From NCBI RefSeq assembly GCF_905475465.1, contig NC_062259.1, forward strand, positions 320,501 to 384,500: a stretch of DNA of 64,000 nucleotides, written 5' to 3'. The notes under the pieces are model-generated. The model ran no database searches. It saw nothing but the letters and a program-made list of their open reading frames with translations, and was not told the DNA's origin. The DNA is from Pieris napi (lineage: Eukaryota; Arthropoda; Insecta; Lepidoptera; Pieridae). Below are positions 1 through 15,000 of this stretch, piece by piece. Both the position numbers and the translations under genes were made by a program. How positions within the stretch are numbered: the first letter of the stretch is position 1; the number at the start of each line of letters is the position of its first letter.

Positions 1-3000
1 GGAAAGGTGCGCCCAAGCGACGAGTCCGTTGCAAGAGGCCGTGCGCAGCCTCTGTCAGTTCGCGGACAGTCCGGAGTTCGCAGCCGTTCCCGCCAGGATC
101 TCGCCTCAGGCCAGACTCAGCCAAGAGGCTATTTTGGATTGTGGCAGGTAAAATTATTTCTGTAGTTTTGTTAACCCAATTGCAGAAACGCTTTTGTTTT
201 ATCGAATGTTTTCGTAATTAGCATGACACGAATTTACAAGTTCCTTAACCTTCCTTGTACAAAAGAACCAGAAGTTGGGGGCGATCCTTCTGCAGCATTG
301 ACCAGTACAGGTCATACAGCGATTCCGCTCTTTTGTATGTGGCAAACGGGCAGAAGGCTCACCTGATGTTATTGACCCATGGATACTCTTAATTCCAGAG
401 GTCTGACGAGTGCGTTGCCGACCCTTGACGAATATATATTATAAGATATGAATGTTACAACACACTTCCCTTGTGATTTTTGCTGATCAAGTTTCACAAT
501 TCTTAATATTGAACCTAAACAGCTGTCATAAGTAGCTCAATTTCCAGGAGCATAATCTCTGGATCCTGCTCCATGCTGGAAGCAGCCAGAGTGTTGGTGC
601 TGGCACCCTCGGACCGACCCCAATGGCAGGCCTTGGCCACTCACAGCAAAACTGTCTCAGATAGCATCAAACTTTTGGTCACCAATATTCGGTAAGTTAA
701 CTGTGAAATTTTTGTAGAATTTTAGTTCTTCCCTAATTTTTTTATTAATTTCATTTTGAAATCTATAGATTTCAGGAAAATTAATTGTTCAAAAAAACTA
801 AATTACAAAATATTGTTTTAGTGAAAAGGCACCTGGGCAACGTGAATGCGCACGCGCATTGGATACGCTGAACTCGCAACAGCGGGAACTGGACCAGGTT
901 GCGATACAGGCTGTTGGACAAGAGTTGAGGTCCAGGCAGGCTAATACTCTGCAAGGTAAGATTTTACGGTCTTCTGAAATTGAGACCTACTGCTATTACA
1001 GAAGGATTGCGGTAGCTTACAGTAGGAGTTTGTGTCTTGGACTTTGAGCACTTCCCTTTTCCACAACTGAGCATTTAAAGTCGCTCTCTGGCATTGAAAG
1101 AGTCCATGGGATGAGAATTATTAATAAAGAACTGTAATATATATTATTAATAATTTAGGCTACTGTGAACAAGTGGAGAACAGTGCAGCGGAGATGCTGG
1201 AGAAGTTGGAACCGGTGAAGATCGCAGCAACTTCTGAAGCGGAGAATTTGGGGCACAGCGTCTTGCAAATGGTGAGTACAGTCTGCCTCCTATTACATTA
1301 AAAAATGATAATTTTTTTATTAATTCATAGGTATGTACCTAATTTTATGTACTGAATAATTTTTTGGCAGGTATCATACGCCGAACCGCTTGTCTCCGCT
1401 GCTAGCGGGGCCGCGTCGAATCTCACTGAATCGGCCTCACAATCCGGACTGTTACAACACACCAGGACGGTGTTGGAGACTCTGTCTCTGCTCGTTCACG
1501 CCGCTAAGCAGAGTGGAGGGAATCCTAGGGTAAGTCAATATTTTAAAAAAAAGGTTTTTTTATCAAATAGGGGATTGTATTTTAGCTTACCATAAAACTA
1601 TATCAAAGTTTAGTTTAGTAGGATTAATGTTTTTTTTATCAGGATACTTACTATCGATGCATCGATAAATATTAAAAAAAAAATTATTTCTATATTTCTT
1701 GCGAAAATGGACTTGTGTTTTGAAAGCAGTAGATGTGGTAATAAGAATTTTACACCGAAGTTACCACATACATATTTCAGTATTGATATTTAGACGTAAA
1801 ACTAAAGCTACCAAACAAAAAATAAACAGTTTCAATGTTAATTGAATCAAACGTTGAATGATTGAATTTATGTGGTAAGCTAACAGGTCATTGTATAGAT
1901 GATCTAATAATGAGGATTATGAAACAGTACAGGATTTATTTAATGCTTGGAAAAACAGGTAAACAGGTTACCTATTCATTTAAAAAAAATACACTTAGGA
2001 CTCTCGTCTCTTTCACTCGTATTTTGTTTACACTGTGAAGAGAAGAGACGAAAGAGAGAAACAATTTCCATGAATATTATTTACATAGATGATATTGTTA
2101 TAGGCGACATCGGCTCATAGCGAAGTCGAAGCGCAATGCTCGCTTGCCCGGGCTGCTCTTAACGAGTTGAGTGGCCAAGTGAGGGAGTTGAGCACCCAAA
2201 GAGGTGCCGTTGGACCTCTGTTGGACTCTGTCGCACGGGCCGTGGCTAGGCTCACTGAGCATAGGTGAGTACCTTATTTTTATTCTGCGGGAGGCATTTT
2301 ATGTCGAGTCTAATATCTTTTTAATGTACAGGACACAGAAAATCTAATACGTCTCGATTTCGAATATCGTATATTTTATCGTACATCTTCCTTACCTTCG
2401 ACGTCTCGATGTCTCGACCAAAAATAACTATCTATAAATAAATAAACAGATGCTGGGTTAAGGATATTCGTTTTATGAATCAGCTCAGCATTCAGTGATG
2501 AGGAGCAAAAATTGGATAAATATACAATTAAAAATGGCAAAACTATAGGCACGAATGTTTATTTACCGATAAGATAACCTAGATTAAAAAATACTGATCC
2601 GTAAGCGGTTAGGCTGGTTACCCATTCGTTAGCGTGACGTTCACGTTCTCCATCTCTTATATTTCTGATCAATCCCAAAACTCATAGCTTAAGAACGGTT
2701 TTTTGAAAAGTATATCCTTGAAATCCCACATAACTCTTGCTTTCTTGACGTAATCTTAAAGTCTCCACAGTGAGGCTATGGAATTCTCTTCCTGTCCCTA
2801 TTTGCTAAGCTCAATCTTTCTTCTCTGCTGTACAACTTTCGTGCTAACTGATGGAATTTTTCTAAATTTCGTATTAACATGATTTTATTGGCGTTCCGCC
2901 AAATTGCAGTCACTGTATATTGATCCGAAGTTGGCGAACGTCTGACAGTGTTCAGTGTATACTATATTAGCCAGTGCTTAGTTAAATCACACGAAAGGTA

Positions 3001-6000
3001 ATGTTTTAAAAGCCTGATTTCTTTAAAAATATTCTCATTGTTATTTTATTTATACTCTCTAACGATTAAACACTTTAAATGGATGAAAATACACGTGAAT
3101 GACTTGAATCGAACCAGACACAGCGCTTACCGTCCATGCAGCAACAACTTCCTGCAATCAAAGCAGAACGAATTGAGGAATGGTTTTCATTTGGTGAAAA
3201 AGTTCAGCGTACCTCTCACTCTACCGGTTATCACAAGCTTCTTCTTCTTCGTCGGGACTACTATGATATATGTCCAAAGAAGCTCAGGATCTTTGGTAAC
3301 TCTCTAGAGAAGCTTGTAATTGGCAAATTCGTCCTTTTCGCTGGAATCCCGAGCATATGCCTCCTCCTATTTCAGAGGCATCTTTCCTCCGTTTGAATGC
3401 TCGCACAGTCCAACTTTCATTGCCATATAAAAAATTGGGAATCTTTAAAAATGTAACTATACCGGATACACATATAACAGTATAGCTACTTTCATAGCGT
3501 TATGTCGTACGGCATTTTACTGTGGGGTGCTGCTGCAGAGGTTCAATCCATATTTGTGCTGCAGAAGCGGGCTGTTCGGGGTATTTGTTGTGTTTCTCCG
3601 AGGGAGTCGGTACGGGATAAGTTTAAGGAATTAAATATTATGACACTATCTGGTCAATATATTCTTGAAGCCTTGTTGTATGTCCAAAAAAATATAAACG
3701 ATTTTAAAACAAATGGTGACTTTCACCAGTATAATACGCGAAATAGAACTAATTTGAGTGTACGACCAACCAGGCTCCAAAAGATAAACCACTCCTTATA
3801 TGGAAATTGTATTCGTTTTTACAACAAACTCCCAAGCGAAATTAGAGAATTATCATTAAATACATTCAAAGCCCTCGTTAAACGAAAATTAATCAACAAA
3901 GCTTTTTATAAGTTTGAGGACTACTTAAATGATCCTAATCCTTGGGATTGAATTGCTCCAGTTCAAACAATTTGTATGACAATACTTGGCGATTAAAAAG
4001 AGTGGCGGAAAGTTTCTTGCCAGTTCTTCTTACCCGCTCTACGCCCTTGACTTGCGAACTGGTAGTAAATGTAAATTTACGATTAATTTAACTTGACGAT
4101 TCAAAAGTGTACTTGGTTACCCACTTGAATAAAGATATTTTGAGTTTGAGGTTGAGTATCATTGCCGTCCCTTATTAATTCCCGACGTCCAAAATCAGCA
4201 GTTTTCCAAAATCCTAGGAGGCATCTCTCAGTTATATAAATATAAAAAAAGGAAACATTTTTTGTAACATGGTTACCATAATTGTCATGTATTTTAGGAA
4301 ACATAGCGTGTAACATTTACGTAGCACATATAGTATAAAATATTGTATATGATGTGGTGAACTTTAAAAAAATAAATAGGTACAATTTTGTTCCCAATAC
4401 GCCTATATATATAATGAAAGGCGACGCTTCTGAGGAAAGAAAAGTTTCTGTATTTAACTAAATAAAATATTTCAGAATGTCCCTCATCGGTAGCTATGAC
4501 GAGACGGAATCATTCGTGGATTACCAAACAAGAATGGTTGCAGCCGCTAAGGAGATTGCCAGACTGGCTTCCGACATGGTAAGGATTTGATCTAAACACA
4601 GCCTTTGACAGGGTCTAACACAATTCAGAATTCTCAACTGCCACCTATCAAATCTAATAATTATTTTAAAATTCCATCAAAATATAATTTATAAATTAAT
4701 TAACACAATGTTCACTGATGAACTTTACTAATAAATGAAAAGCTCCTATCCTAGAACATCACACTTTAGCAGTCAACAAGAGCTGTCAGATCATGTTTGA
4801 CATTGACAGTTTACAGTTTCTGTCAGATCTCAAATGACGGGTGCACGAGTAAATTTACGAGCGCGTTTTAATTTTTTAGACGGCCAAGGCTGCCACAGAA
4901 CCGGCTCGTTTAGTCGAACTCGGGAATGAGATGTGTCAGAAGTATGAGAAGTTGGCGTCGGACAGTGTTGGGGCGTCGGCGACCACGCCCAACGCGGACG
5001 TGGCCAATCGGTGAGTGATCACGTTCATTATGAAAATCTTCAAACCCTTTTCATTTTCAAAAATATAGGTTTAGTCCATTATAAGGAATACAAATAGATT
5101 TACTTGAAATGTCTAAAAACAATTAAAAGGTGAGTATCCATGGCCAGGAGGCTCACCTTATATGAAACCCCCGCCCATGGACACTTTATTCTTACGTCTC
5201 AAGTCTAGGTTAAGGCCCTAAAATTCTTTTTTTCGTAATGTTAACACGACAATATTTAAATAAATGTATTTGTCCTTCAAATTTGACCTTAATACCTGGT
5301 CAGGCCTTTGACTATTCGTTCATTTTCTTAAAATGGAAACTCTTGACTGGGATTTTTTACAATTAATAAATCTGAATATACTACTTTCTTTGTAAATAAA
5401 CAGTCATTCGAAAATACCCAAATCAAAGCCTTGAGCGGGTGAGAAGAACTGGTAAGAAACGCTTCGTTTTTGGGTAACAAGGAAATCGTAAGGAGCTGTA
5501 TTAATACACAATTTCAGTATTCGCGTGTGTGCCGTGGAAGTCGGTGAAGGTGTCTCCGAGCTGGTGAGGGCCGGTGGCCACTGTCGTCTAGCCGCCATTT
5601 CCCAAAACCAACGGTCCGTCGCTGATAACGCGAGAAAGTTGAATGAGAAGGTGAGACTTGATATGTTATGATGGGACGGTCTTAAAAAAGACCTAAAAAA
5701 TAATATTTAAACTATCAAGGTAGGCTAAATACTATATGGAATATAAATTTAAAGTCAAACCAATGAATATCCTGGATCGGATCGAAGGACCAAATCACTT
5801 TAGTCCACAGGCGCTGCTATTTTTATATTTAGATAATTGTTCAGCACTTATTCTGTTGAGAGAAATCTTAAAGCCGCTTGATAATAGGTGGTCTCGCTGT
5901 TGAGCGCCCTTCAAGCGGGCTCCCGCGGCACTCAGGCCTGCATCGACGCCGCGGCCACCATCGCCACCATCATTGGCGATTTGGACACCACCATTTTGTT

Positions 6001-9000
6001 TGCCAGCGCTGGTGAGTCTTTACAAAATAATTATTTCAGATAATCAATGACGCTACAACATTTTTAGGTCTGGGCTTCAGATATCTGAACTGATTTTTAT
6101 GAAATTTGGACTTAGATTATACATGATTCGAAAAGTTTATTGTAATTTATAAAATACCGTCTCAACGAAAAAGAAACATTAAAGATATAATTTACAGTAT
6201 GTCTAAAATGCTGGACCAATTTTGATGAAACTTAGAATAATCTCAATATATGTCAACATAGACGGTTTGGTTGGTGTTTTTTGAAGTGGGTTCAAAAGAT
6301 TATTCTACTCTCAGGCACACTTCAGTCAGAGAAGGAAGGCGATACATTCTCAAACCATCGGGAGAATATTCTGAAGACCGCGAAGACCCTGGTGGAAGAT
6401 ACCAAGAGCCTGGTGGGTGGGGCCGGTGGAACACAGGAGCAGTTAGCTGCAGCTGCCCAGAGCGCTGTTGGGACTATAAGTAAGTTACTTATAGGGCTAT
6501 AACGTGTACGCGAATTTTTGGCATTGCGAAGACACTTCCAAAATATTTATTTTATCAAACTGCATTCGATATTAATAGGCCGATAATACACGCGCGTGTA
6601 AATCACTTAATTATAGACACTTCAATATATTATTTATACCCGCGCTCTTTGCGTATAGTGGTGTCTCTTAAATTTTAAGGAATCTTTAATAGGCTAGCAA
6701 CGTATTTTAACGTAACTTAGTTTCATTTTATATTGACATATTCAAAAAACAGTTAATTAATATTATTTGCTCCGCAAAGTGCAACTTTGCGAAGTGGTGA
6801 AGCAAGGGGCCATGTCTCTCGGGGGCGGAAGTGCGGAGCCCCAAGTGCTGGTCCTCCACGCTGCCAGAGACGCTGCAGCCGCGCTGCGGGATCTGGCTGC
6901 CGCGACCGCTGCAGCCAGTGGCAAACACGTGCAGCATCCAGACATGGACCGCTTGAAGCACGCCGCCAAGGTAGGATGTGGGTTGGGGAGGAACCAGTTG
7001 AAGTTTTTTTTTTAATGTGTGTTTAAACCCCATTAATGTAGAAAAGAAATTTTCGTGAAGATATATGTTATTTTTTATGTCTGTCCCAAGACCCATATAG
7101 GATTTAATATAATTTCTTAATTAATTGAAAATTTTGTTATTTTTTTCAGCATTCGCTTTTAGATTTTATGTTTTTTACCAAATCGTGATTTTTTTTCGCT
7201 TTTCTGTGTGTCTATGTTTGTCTATGTCGATATTGGACTTTCTATGTCGTGGGCAGATTGAATCTGTCAATCGTCAGATAACTGTCAAATTGCTCATTAA
7301 GAAAAAGGATTGACGGATTCGATCTGTCAGTTTGACGTCTCAACTCCATTTTAATGTTTATCGGGTGTTTCTAGCGCCTCTCAGACCCGAAGCGTTGGAG
7401 CCTCCCGATCAAAACCAACACAATCCCAAAAGCAAAGAGACGTTCCCTTATAAAAGACTACAATTCGTGCGATTCTGAAACTGATATCTTCCAATCTGAT
7501 CAGGAGGATGAGCTGATCAAGCTCTTGGACTATTCCAGTCAAGATGACGATATCTCACCCAGCATTTTCCACGATAGTTGCGAAGAACTAATCACTTATA
7601 TAGAGGATTTAATGACCCAGCCCATTTCCAGAGAAATAAATGACGATGTCAATGCTAGATACAATATAGCAGCCAAAAATAGTCTATTCGACATGGACTG
7701 GAGGGTGCTTAAATACGGGGAGGGTATTTTCTTAGCAGAACTACGAAAATTTATCGATGTATGCGTAGATGTTGCTAAAAAAGCTGATAATAGAAGGAAA
7801 CGTAATGCGAGGCAATTCAAAGTTGTTTCATCAGATTTGGACAGTGAGATGAAACGTCTGTCCCAAGTGGTCGAAGATTTAGATTGGCAAGACACTGTTA
7901 ATACAAATTTGTCAATAAAAATAACCAAAATTGATAAACCAAATTTAAAGAGTCCGGTTTTTAAACTCAAAAAAGTAAAACCAGTCAATTTAGTCGTTAA
8001 CACGGAAAATAAAGATGTTACATCTATAGAACCGTCGCAGAATAGTCCTAAAACACCTGAAAGTGGACTTAATACAATTAATAAGAAACAATTTTGGAAT
8101 ATGTTCAAAGATGATACAGAATGTTGGAAGGCGTTAGCGCAAAGAAATTTAGAAAGAATGGAAGAAACGAGACTGGAATTGGAGAGATTTAGTGGACACG
8201 AACTCGTTTTAGGTGAAATAAAAACAGAAATTGATAAATACGAGAAAGAGAAACATACTCTGCGTAGTTTTATCGAAGAAGTTGATCTATCAAAGACGAT
8301 TAATAAAGATTTAGAATATAACAAAAAGTATGAAGATATAGTTTTAAAATTAATCGATTTTGCCAAACGAGACTTCAATTACAAAGGATTTGATCCACTG
8401 ATTTCGAAACTAAAGGCGTTATCAAATATAGAAATAGAAAGAAAGCAAAAAGACTTGGATATCTACACAAAGATAGATATATCAAAGTCTACATATGAAG
8501 AATTGTGTCTACTAGAGAGATACTATAACAAGATTATCAGAACATATATTCCCAACGTAACAAATGAAGGTCGAAATAACAAAAACATCGAAATATATGA
8601 CATAACACGAACGTACCCAAAACAGTACTATGCCAACAATTGGTGGACGATATATGAAGATGTGATAAAAAATCGGGAAAAACAATTCGGCAGTTTGGAT
8701 GGCTGGTGGGATTTCTACGAGTCCATGATGAATAGGAAAGATATGAAAGTGATAGTCAAGGAACGCCAAAGGCCGAAGAGTCGTATGGAGGAACAGCTAA
8801 AAATTCTTGATGAAGTGGATAATACGAGGTTTCGGGAGACGGAAGCGGTTGAGAACAGTGGCAATGAATCGGTCAGAATCAAATTCGCATGGTGTGGATG
8901 GAAATATTCAAGTCCAATTTAGAAAGACCACCCCTCGTTCCCATGCCCCACCTTTGCCTTTCCAAAATTCTAAATCATTTTAATTAATCGAATTAACTTA

Positions 9001-12000
9001 ACAAACAAGTTGCCCCCCGTGGAGCGTGGGTCCCATGTTGGGTAACACTGATCTAAAGATACCTCTGCAGTAGTTTCTAAGGTGCGAATAGCGTCTCTTT
9101 GTTTTAGAAATGTACCCGGAGAGCGTTAAAACTTCGGCTTCACATACAGACTATTGATTCGCAGTTATTAGATTTTTGACATTTTTTTTTTGTGTAATCT
9201 ATTTATCGGTCGAACACGTGTTAGTGGTTTTTGTGTGCCCAAAAACGCCTCATTCAATAGTTATGTGGATGTGATTTTAATATTATTGGACTTGAATATT
9301 TTCGCAATTATCGTGTCATTGATTTAACTTGTCAGCACCACTTACTGTTATAAATGGTGTAACAAAATCCCTGTGAAATATATAGGGGGTTATAATTTTG
9401 CACTAACACTTTAAAACTTTTTTTGACATATCGGAAGTCGGTCACCGACGTGTCACGACTCTAAATCTTATCTGATCGCCTATGGGTACGACCAGAAAGC
9501 TGTCGATTCTGGTTTAGAATCGATTCTCTTCATAATATGATACCATCTGACCATATTTCTCATTTCCTTCAAGAAAATAGCGTAATTCTTTAAAACCTAG
9601 AAATTGTTGATTTACAATCCAGAAATTCTGACCCGTTATTAATTTCAAGGGATTTTGGTTATTCCATCATGTCACTATTAAACCAATGTTGTGATGTCAT
9701 TTCATGTCATGGGTCGTGAGTTGGGACTGATTTTTTTAAAATTTATAAATCAGATATCAGCTTATAAGCCCGAAAAGCTTTCATCGGAGGTTAACATCGC
9801 TTCGAAAGTCCAATATTGTACGAATTTTTAAGAGCGGATCTTGAACGTTACATTATAAAAGATCTTCAAGAACAACGGGAATTTATATTTTCATATCTCG
9901 ACGCTTTGATAGATTGATTTTCTACGTTTTGACCGATCCAATTCCTTGAAAAAGATTGTTTAGTTACGTTACGCTAATAGGAGAGTTTTATTAAAGCGGT
10001 TGGAAATACCTTCGCGGCAATAATATATATGATTAAACTCAAAGCTAATAAATATAATTATTTTAGCAAGAAGAACAAGCAATTAATATGTAATTGATAT
10101 CGTTATTTTCGAGAAGGATTTTAATCGACAAATTGGCAGGTTCTTGTAAAATGCGAACAGACATTCCTGCAAATAAATGATTCTGTTCAGTTATAGTAAA
10201 AATTTAACGTATGAAAATGAATTCGCAAAGACGCGACGGTTAGGTAATGTACTAGTTCAAATTCAGCATGATCTATTTGGCGGGAATGTCGGGAACTCAA
10301 AAGGATGATCCTTTGGTGGGTTTTCCGGGCACTCAAAAAACCCAGACTTCATCGCTAATGGCAGATATTTGATAAAAAAGAGATATTTTGTGCATTTGAC
10401 ATTGATATTAAGACTATTAGTCTGGATTATAAAGGCAGGAGTTCGTGTGATCTTCCCGTATATAGAATTTTTACATATTTTCCATCGCAATTGCAGTTTT
10501 TGTATTACTCAATACACTCACTACTAAATATTTGTTTGCGTTCAAGATTCGCTTATTGAAAGCTTATGGGTTGAATCACGGAATGGATGAGTGGCAATTT
10601 CGTTTCAGTTTTTGGAAATTTTATTTAATTTGAAGTAATTCGCTAGGGTTTAATTCGAATTCGACTTTGAATCGTACCCTTACCCCCTGTCAGTTCCGTG
10701 TTCACGTACCCTCAGTACTGACTATACGTAAAATCGAATAGTTTTATGGCACATTTGGAAGTTATTATTACTAGATTCTCCCATAAATAGGTGTAAAAAG
10801 CGTTGTGGATCGAGATGGTTTGATCAAGCGATTCTTGATCATACGTTTAAAATAAGAAATTTTACATGATTTTCAAATATTTGACACATTTGGAACATCA
10901 TGTTGGTGGTGGTACTCTTGGAGTACGAAGGTCGTCGATGGTTAATCAAAGTGTATTATATCAAACTCTTGAGGTGGAAAATCCCGGCTCGTTGTGTGCG
11001 CGTTAAAAATAACTTGCTGGCACAAGGTTGATCACCTACTTGCCTATTAGATTTTTTTTTTAATTTTTGACATATAACTATTCGATTGTATAAATAGTTT
11101 GTGCTACTTGCATTGGTGTTTATTTTTTCCATAGGTATCATGCGATCGTTCACGCTTGCAGGCTTTTTATTGGTTTTTCTGTAAAAAACTTCAAATTTTA
11201 AACCGACTTCAAAGTTTTCATTTCGTTGGTTGGATTTTGAATTTAAATTGCTTGGAATATTGTGGAAATAGGAACCATAAAGGTGGTCATTTTGAAGTCG
11301 GTTATTTTTGTGAAATCATAGACAAATGAACAATTGTTTGTAGGTTATGGTGACAAATGTGACGTCACTGCTGAAGACTGTTAAAGCTGTTGAAGATGAA
11401 CATACAAGAGGCACAAGAGCCCTGGAATCCACGATTGAGGCTATATCACAGGAAATCGAGGTATTTATTCAGCTACCGTAGCTGCAACTGCGTCTATTCC
11501 TGCAAAAATATTTCAATTTACATAAAACCACAATGAACTTTTACCTCTCTCTATCTCTCCTTTTACACCTCAAAAATTACACTCTTGTGTCTCTGCCACA
11601 CCCAACATGGTAGTAATGTTCATTGTCTTTGACACATGGAATAATGATTCAATCCGATTTTTATGGTTGACAAGGAAATCACAAAAGTCATTCTTGTGTT
11701 AGTAATAGTTAGGAACCGTTCAAGAAAAAAGCAGATACAGATATCTTAGGGCAAGGTTCTAGCGTCGCTGGTGTAAAAGTAAGGTGTTAAAAATCTGAAT
11801 TAAGCACAGTTTCGCTATCTCTGATTTCAGGTCCTAATGTCCCCATCGCCCCCCAAAAGCACGGGATCACCTGAAGAGCTGGTCCGTTGCACTCGGCTGA
11901 TGACAGCTGCGACGGCCAGAGCTGTGGCGGCTGGTGGCATCGCTGGAGCAACGGGGCAAGAGCAGTTGACTGCGGCCGCTAATCTGGGACGGAAGACTGT

Positions 12001-15000
12001 TCTGGATATGATGGCTGCTGCAAAGGTAAATATTTCAGGAGGGCAAGGGTTTGGGGCAAATCGTAACTATTTGTAATTGACCTTCGTGATTTTGCCCCAT
12101 ACACCAACAAAATAACGTACCATACGTTATTTACAGAGCGCAGCCCATTCAGCAGAAAGTGAAGAGCTGAAACAGCGTACCTTAGAAGCGACTCGAGTCG
12201 CAGCAGAGTCCTATCGATCTCTGCTTAGCGCTTTGCTATCTGCGCCCGCGTCGCGTCACGCATTGCCGGAGTTATCTCGGAACGTTGCCCATGCAGTCGC
12301 CGATATGCTGGCGGCCGCTGATTTGCTTAAAGGTGAGTTCTGCTATTAGAACTTAACTACTTACTATTAAACTTATTTTTGGACCCAAGACCCTCCATGA
12401 TTTGAGTCATTATTTCTTATAACTTTTACTTATATATAGAATAGCAGCCTTTTAAAGACACGCTGTACCTTGATACTTTGCACGGGGGTAAAATGTTTAT
12501 TCTTATATTATTCTAATTCCCGTAGGTTCAGACTGGGTGGATCCAGCTGATCCAACAGTCATAGCGGAACAGGAGCTGCTGGGCGCCGCTGCCTCCATCG
12601 ATGCCGCAGCGAGAAAGCTGGAGAAGCTTAGGCCTAGAATGCAGCAGGCTCAGGTGAGCACCACTGATTATTTCTAGAAGTTTTATGGATTTTTTTCTAG
12701 ATTTAACAAGAATATAGAAGATGATTAGTGTTTTTTTTATGATTTTCTGTATGTACTGAATAACACAATTTTGTTGTTGGAAATCTTTCTAAGAGACTTC
12801 TTGGAATCAAACCTCAAATCATTTTTGGTTATAGTTTCGAAATATATATATATACTTTTTCAATTTTTAACTTACTTACGATGACTCAAATAGAAACTCT
12901 GGCTACCTTTTTTTGTGTAAATCTTCTTTCTGGTATTGTTACTATACTGAATATAGAAGAACTATCTTTTGCCTGGTTACCTAAGACTAGGATTAATAAT
13001 GAGAATTCCTGCCGTTTTGTACGATTTTCACACACCCACCATGTCTACACCCATCTAGAAGATTGAAGAAGATACAGAAGATGTCACGTGTCGGTGAGAT
13101 ATGTTTGATATTCTTGGTTGTTTCTTTGTATCACCCGGGAATCAAACATATTACACATCGATCGTGACTAATTCTACTGAAGATTTTGAAAGAAGCGATC
13201 AATTTACTGAAACAGAGTTTGGGAGTAAATAACAACACTTGTACAAATTCTCTGTAATTAAATGAATACCCTATTAAATAATATGTAACATAAGTGCTTG
13301 GACGTAAAATTAAATCCTCAAAGCTGTTAATCTTTGTTGATGTTTTATTTTCCAATGTTAATTTCAGTTCAAGGGGTTCACAACCCATGGTTTTGGCCTC
13401 ATACTTCTGCTTCTGTTTCGTGGTAATTTCTCTTAATAGGCAAGTAGGTGATCAGCCTTTTTTGCCTCACTCGTAGATTTAATTCTTTACCACGATACCT
13501 TCATCAAGAGAGATCCATTGGTGCCCTGCGGGGGTTTGAACCTTCGACTTCTCGGATGAGAGTTGCAGGCCCGAGACTCTAACACAGCTCTTTCAAAAGT
13601 ATAGATCCCTTTGGTCGTTTAGAACTTTGTGAACCATTAAATTAAAAGAAGAGAAGATGTACTTTAATGCTTCGATTTGACAAAAAATTGTAAAAGACAG
13701 TGTTGCCATTCCAGTGTTGAAAAAATTCTCAAATAGCTTGCCATTTTCAGGAGACTGATGAAAACCTCAACTTTGACGAGATGATCCTGGAAGCTGCAAA
13801 ATCTATTATAGCAGCAACATCGGCTCTCGTCAGAGCGGCATCAGCAGCTCAGAGAGAGCTCATCGATCAGGTGAGTTTCGACTACCAGTCACATTTCGAA
13901 CGACTTGATCCCTGGACGTTGTGAGATGTGGGGTCTCTCTGCATCTTGTATCCCATTTACCACGGAGGAGAGGAGTTGTTATATATATATATATATATAT
14001 AAGGCATTATTTTCAAATTTATTTCGAAATAGTTTGAATACTGGAAAGTCTTCTTCTAAAAGTTCTGCATGTTTATAATTTTCAGGGAAAAGTCGCTCGA
14101 CGCCCGACGTCGTCGTCGGACGACGGGCAGTGGTCCGAGGGACTCGTGTCCGCCGCGCGATTGGTAGCAGCCGCTGCGCACGCGCTCGTCGAAGCAGCGA
14201 ACGCGCTCGTACAGGTATACGTTAGTTTAATACTGTTTTTTTCTTTTCATTTTATTTCTTGTTTATTAATAAATACGATTGATTTCAGGGTGCTGCGTCC
14301 GAGGAGAGGTTGATTTCGAGCGCGCGACAGGTGGCCTCTTCGACGGCCCAACTCTTAGTCGCTTGTAAGGTAAGATAACAATGATTAACAAATCATGATA
14401 AAGATACAGAAATCTGAGGCTCAGACCTAAAAAGGTTGTAGCGCTACTGGTTCTCACGTATCCCATCAGGCAATACATCCTCCTATATAACTTCAGGTAA
14501 AGGCCGATCCCACATCGGAATCCACTCGACGCCTGCAAGCAGCGGGCGCGGAGGTCATCCGGTCTACGGATGGCTTGGTGCGAGCGGCCAGAGACGCTAT
14601 CCATTGCGACGACGAACGGAGTCTGGTGCTCAACAGAAGAATGGTGGGGGGCATCGCTCAAGAGATCGATGCTAGGTGAGTTTTTTTAAAGAATTGATAT
14701 GGTACCCTCGAGTTTTCGCGAGTGTGTTGCCGGTATTTTAAAAATTGGTACGCTCTTTTTAAACACCACCGAATTAAAAACTTAAATGGCAATGGGTGGG
14801 GCATATTGCTCGAAAAACGGATGGCCGATAGGGCAAAAAGGTCCTGATGGAAGAAGGTGAGAAGGTCCACTAGGTGGACAGATGACCCGGTGAGGGTAGA
14901 GAGAGAGAAGGCCTTGAATGCTGAGCGCGGGGAACGGGTCGTATTGGAAGTTTAGGAGAGAGGCTTATGTGCAGTAATGGACATAAATCTCCAGACCGGA

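Noticed and set aside
3038..3396. Overlapping frames of 86-89 codons in a talin intron
   Set aside because: No homology recognised. Two frames open over the same bases suggest a chance or old transposon origin.
7596..8378. 260-codon reverse frame
   Set aside because: It is the antisense of the nested ORF and shows Ser/Leu/Phe-rich composition typical of a mirror frame.
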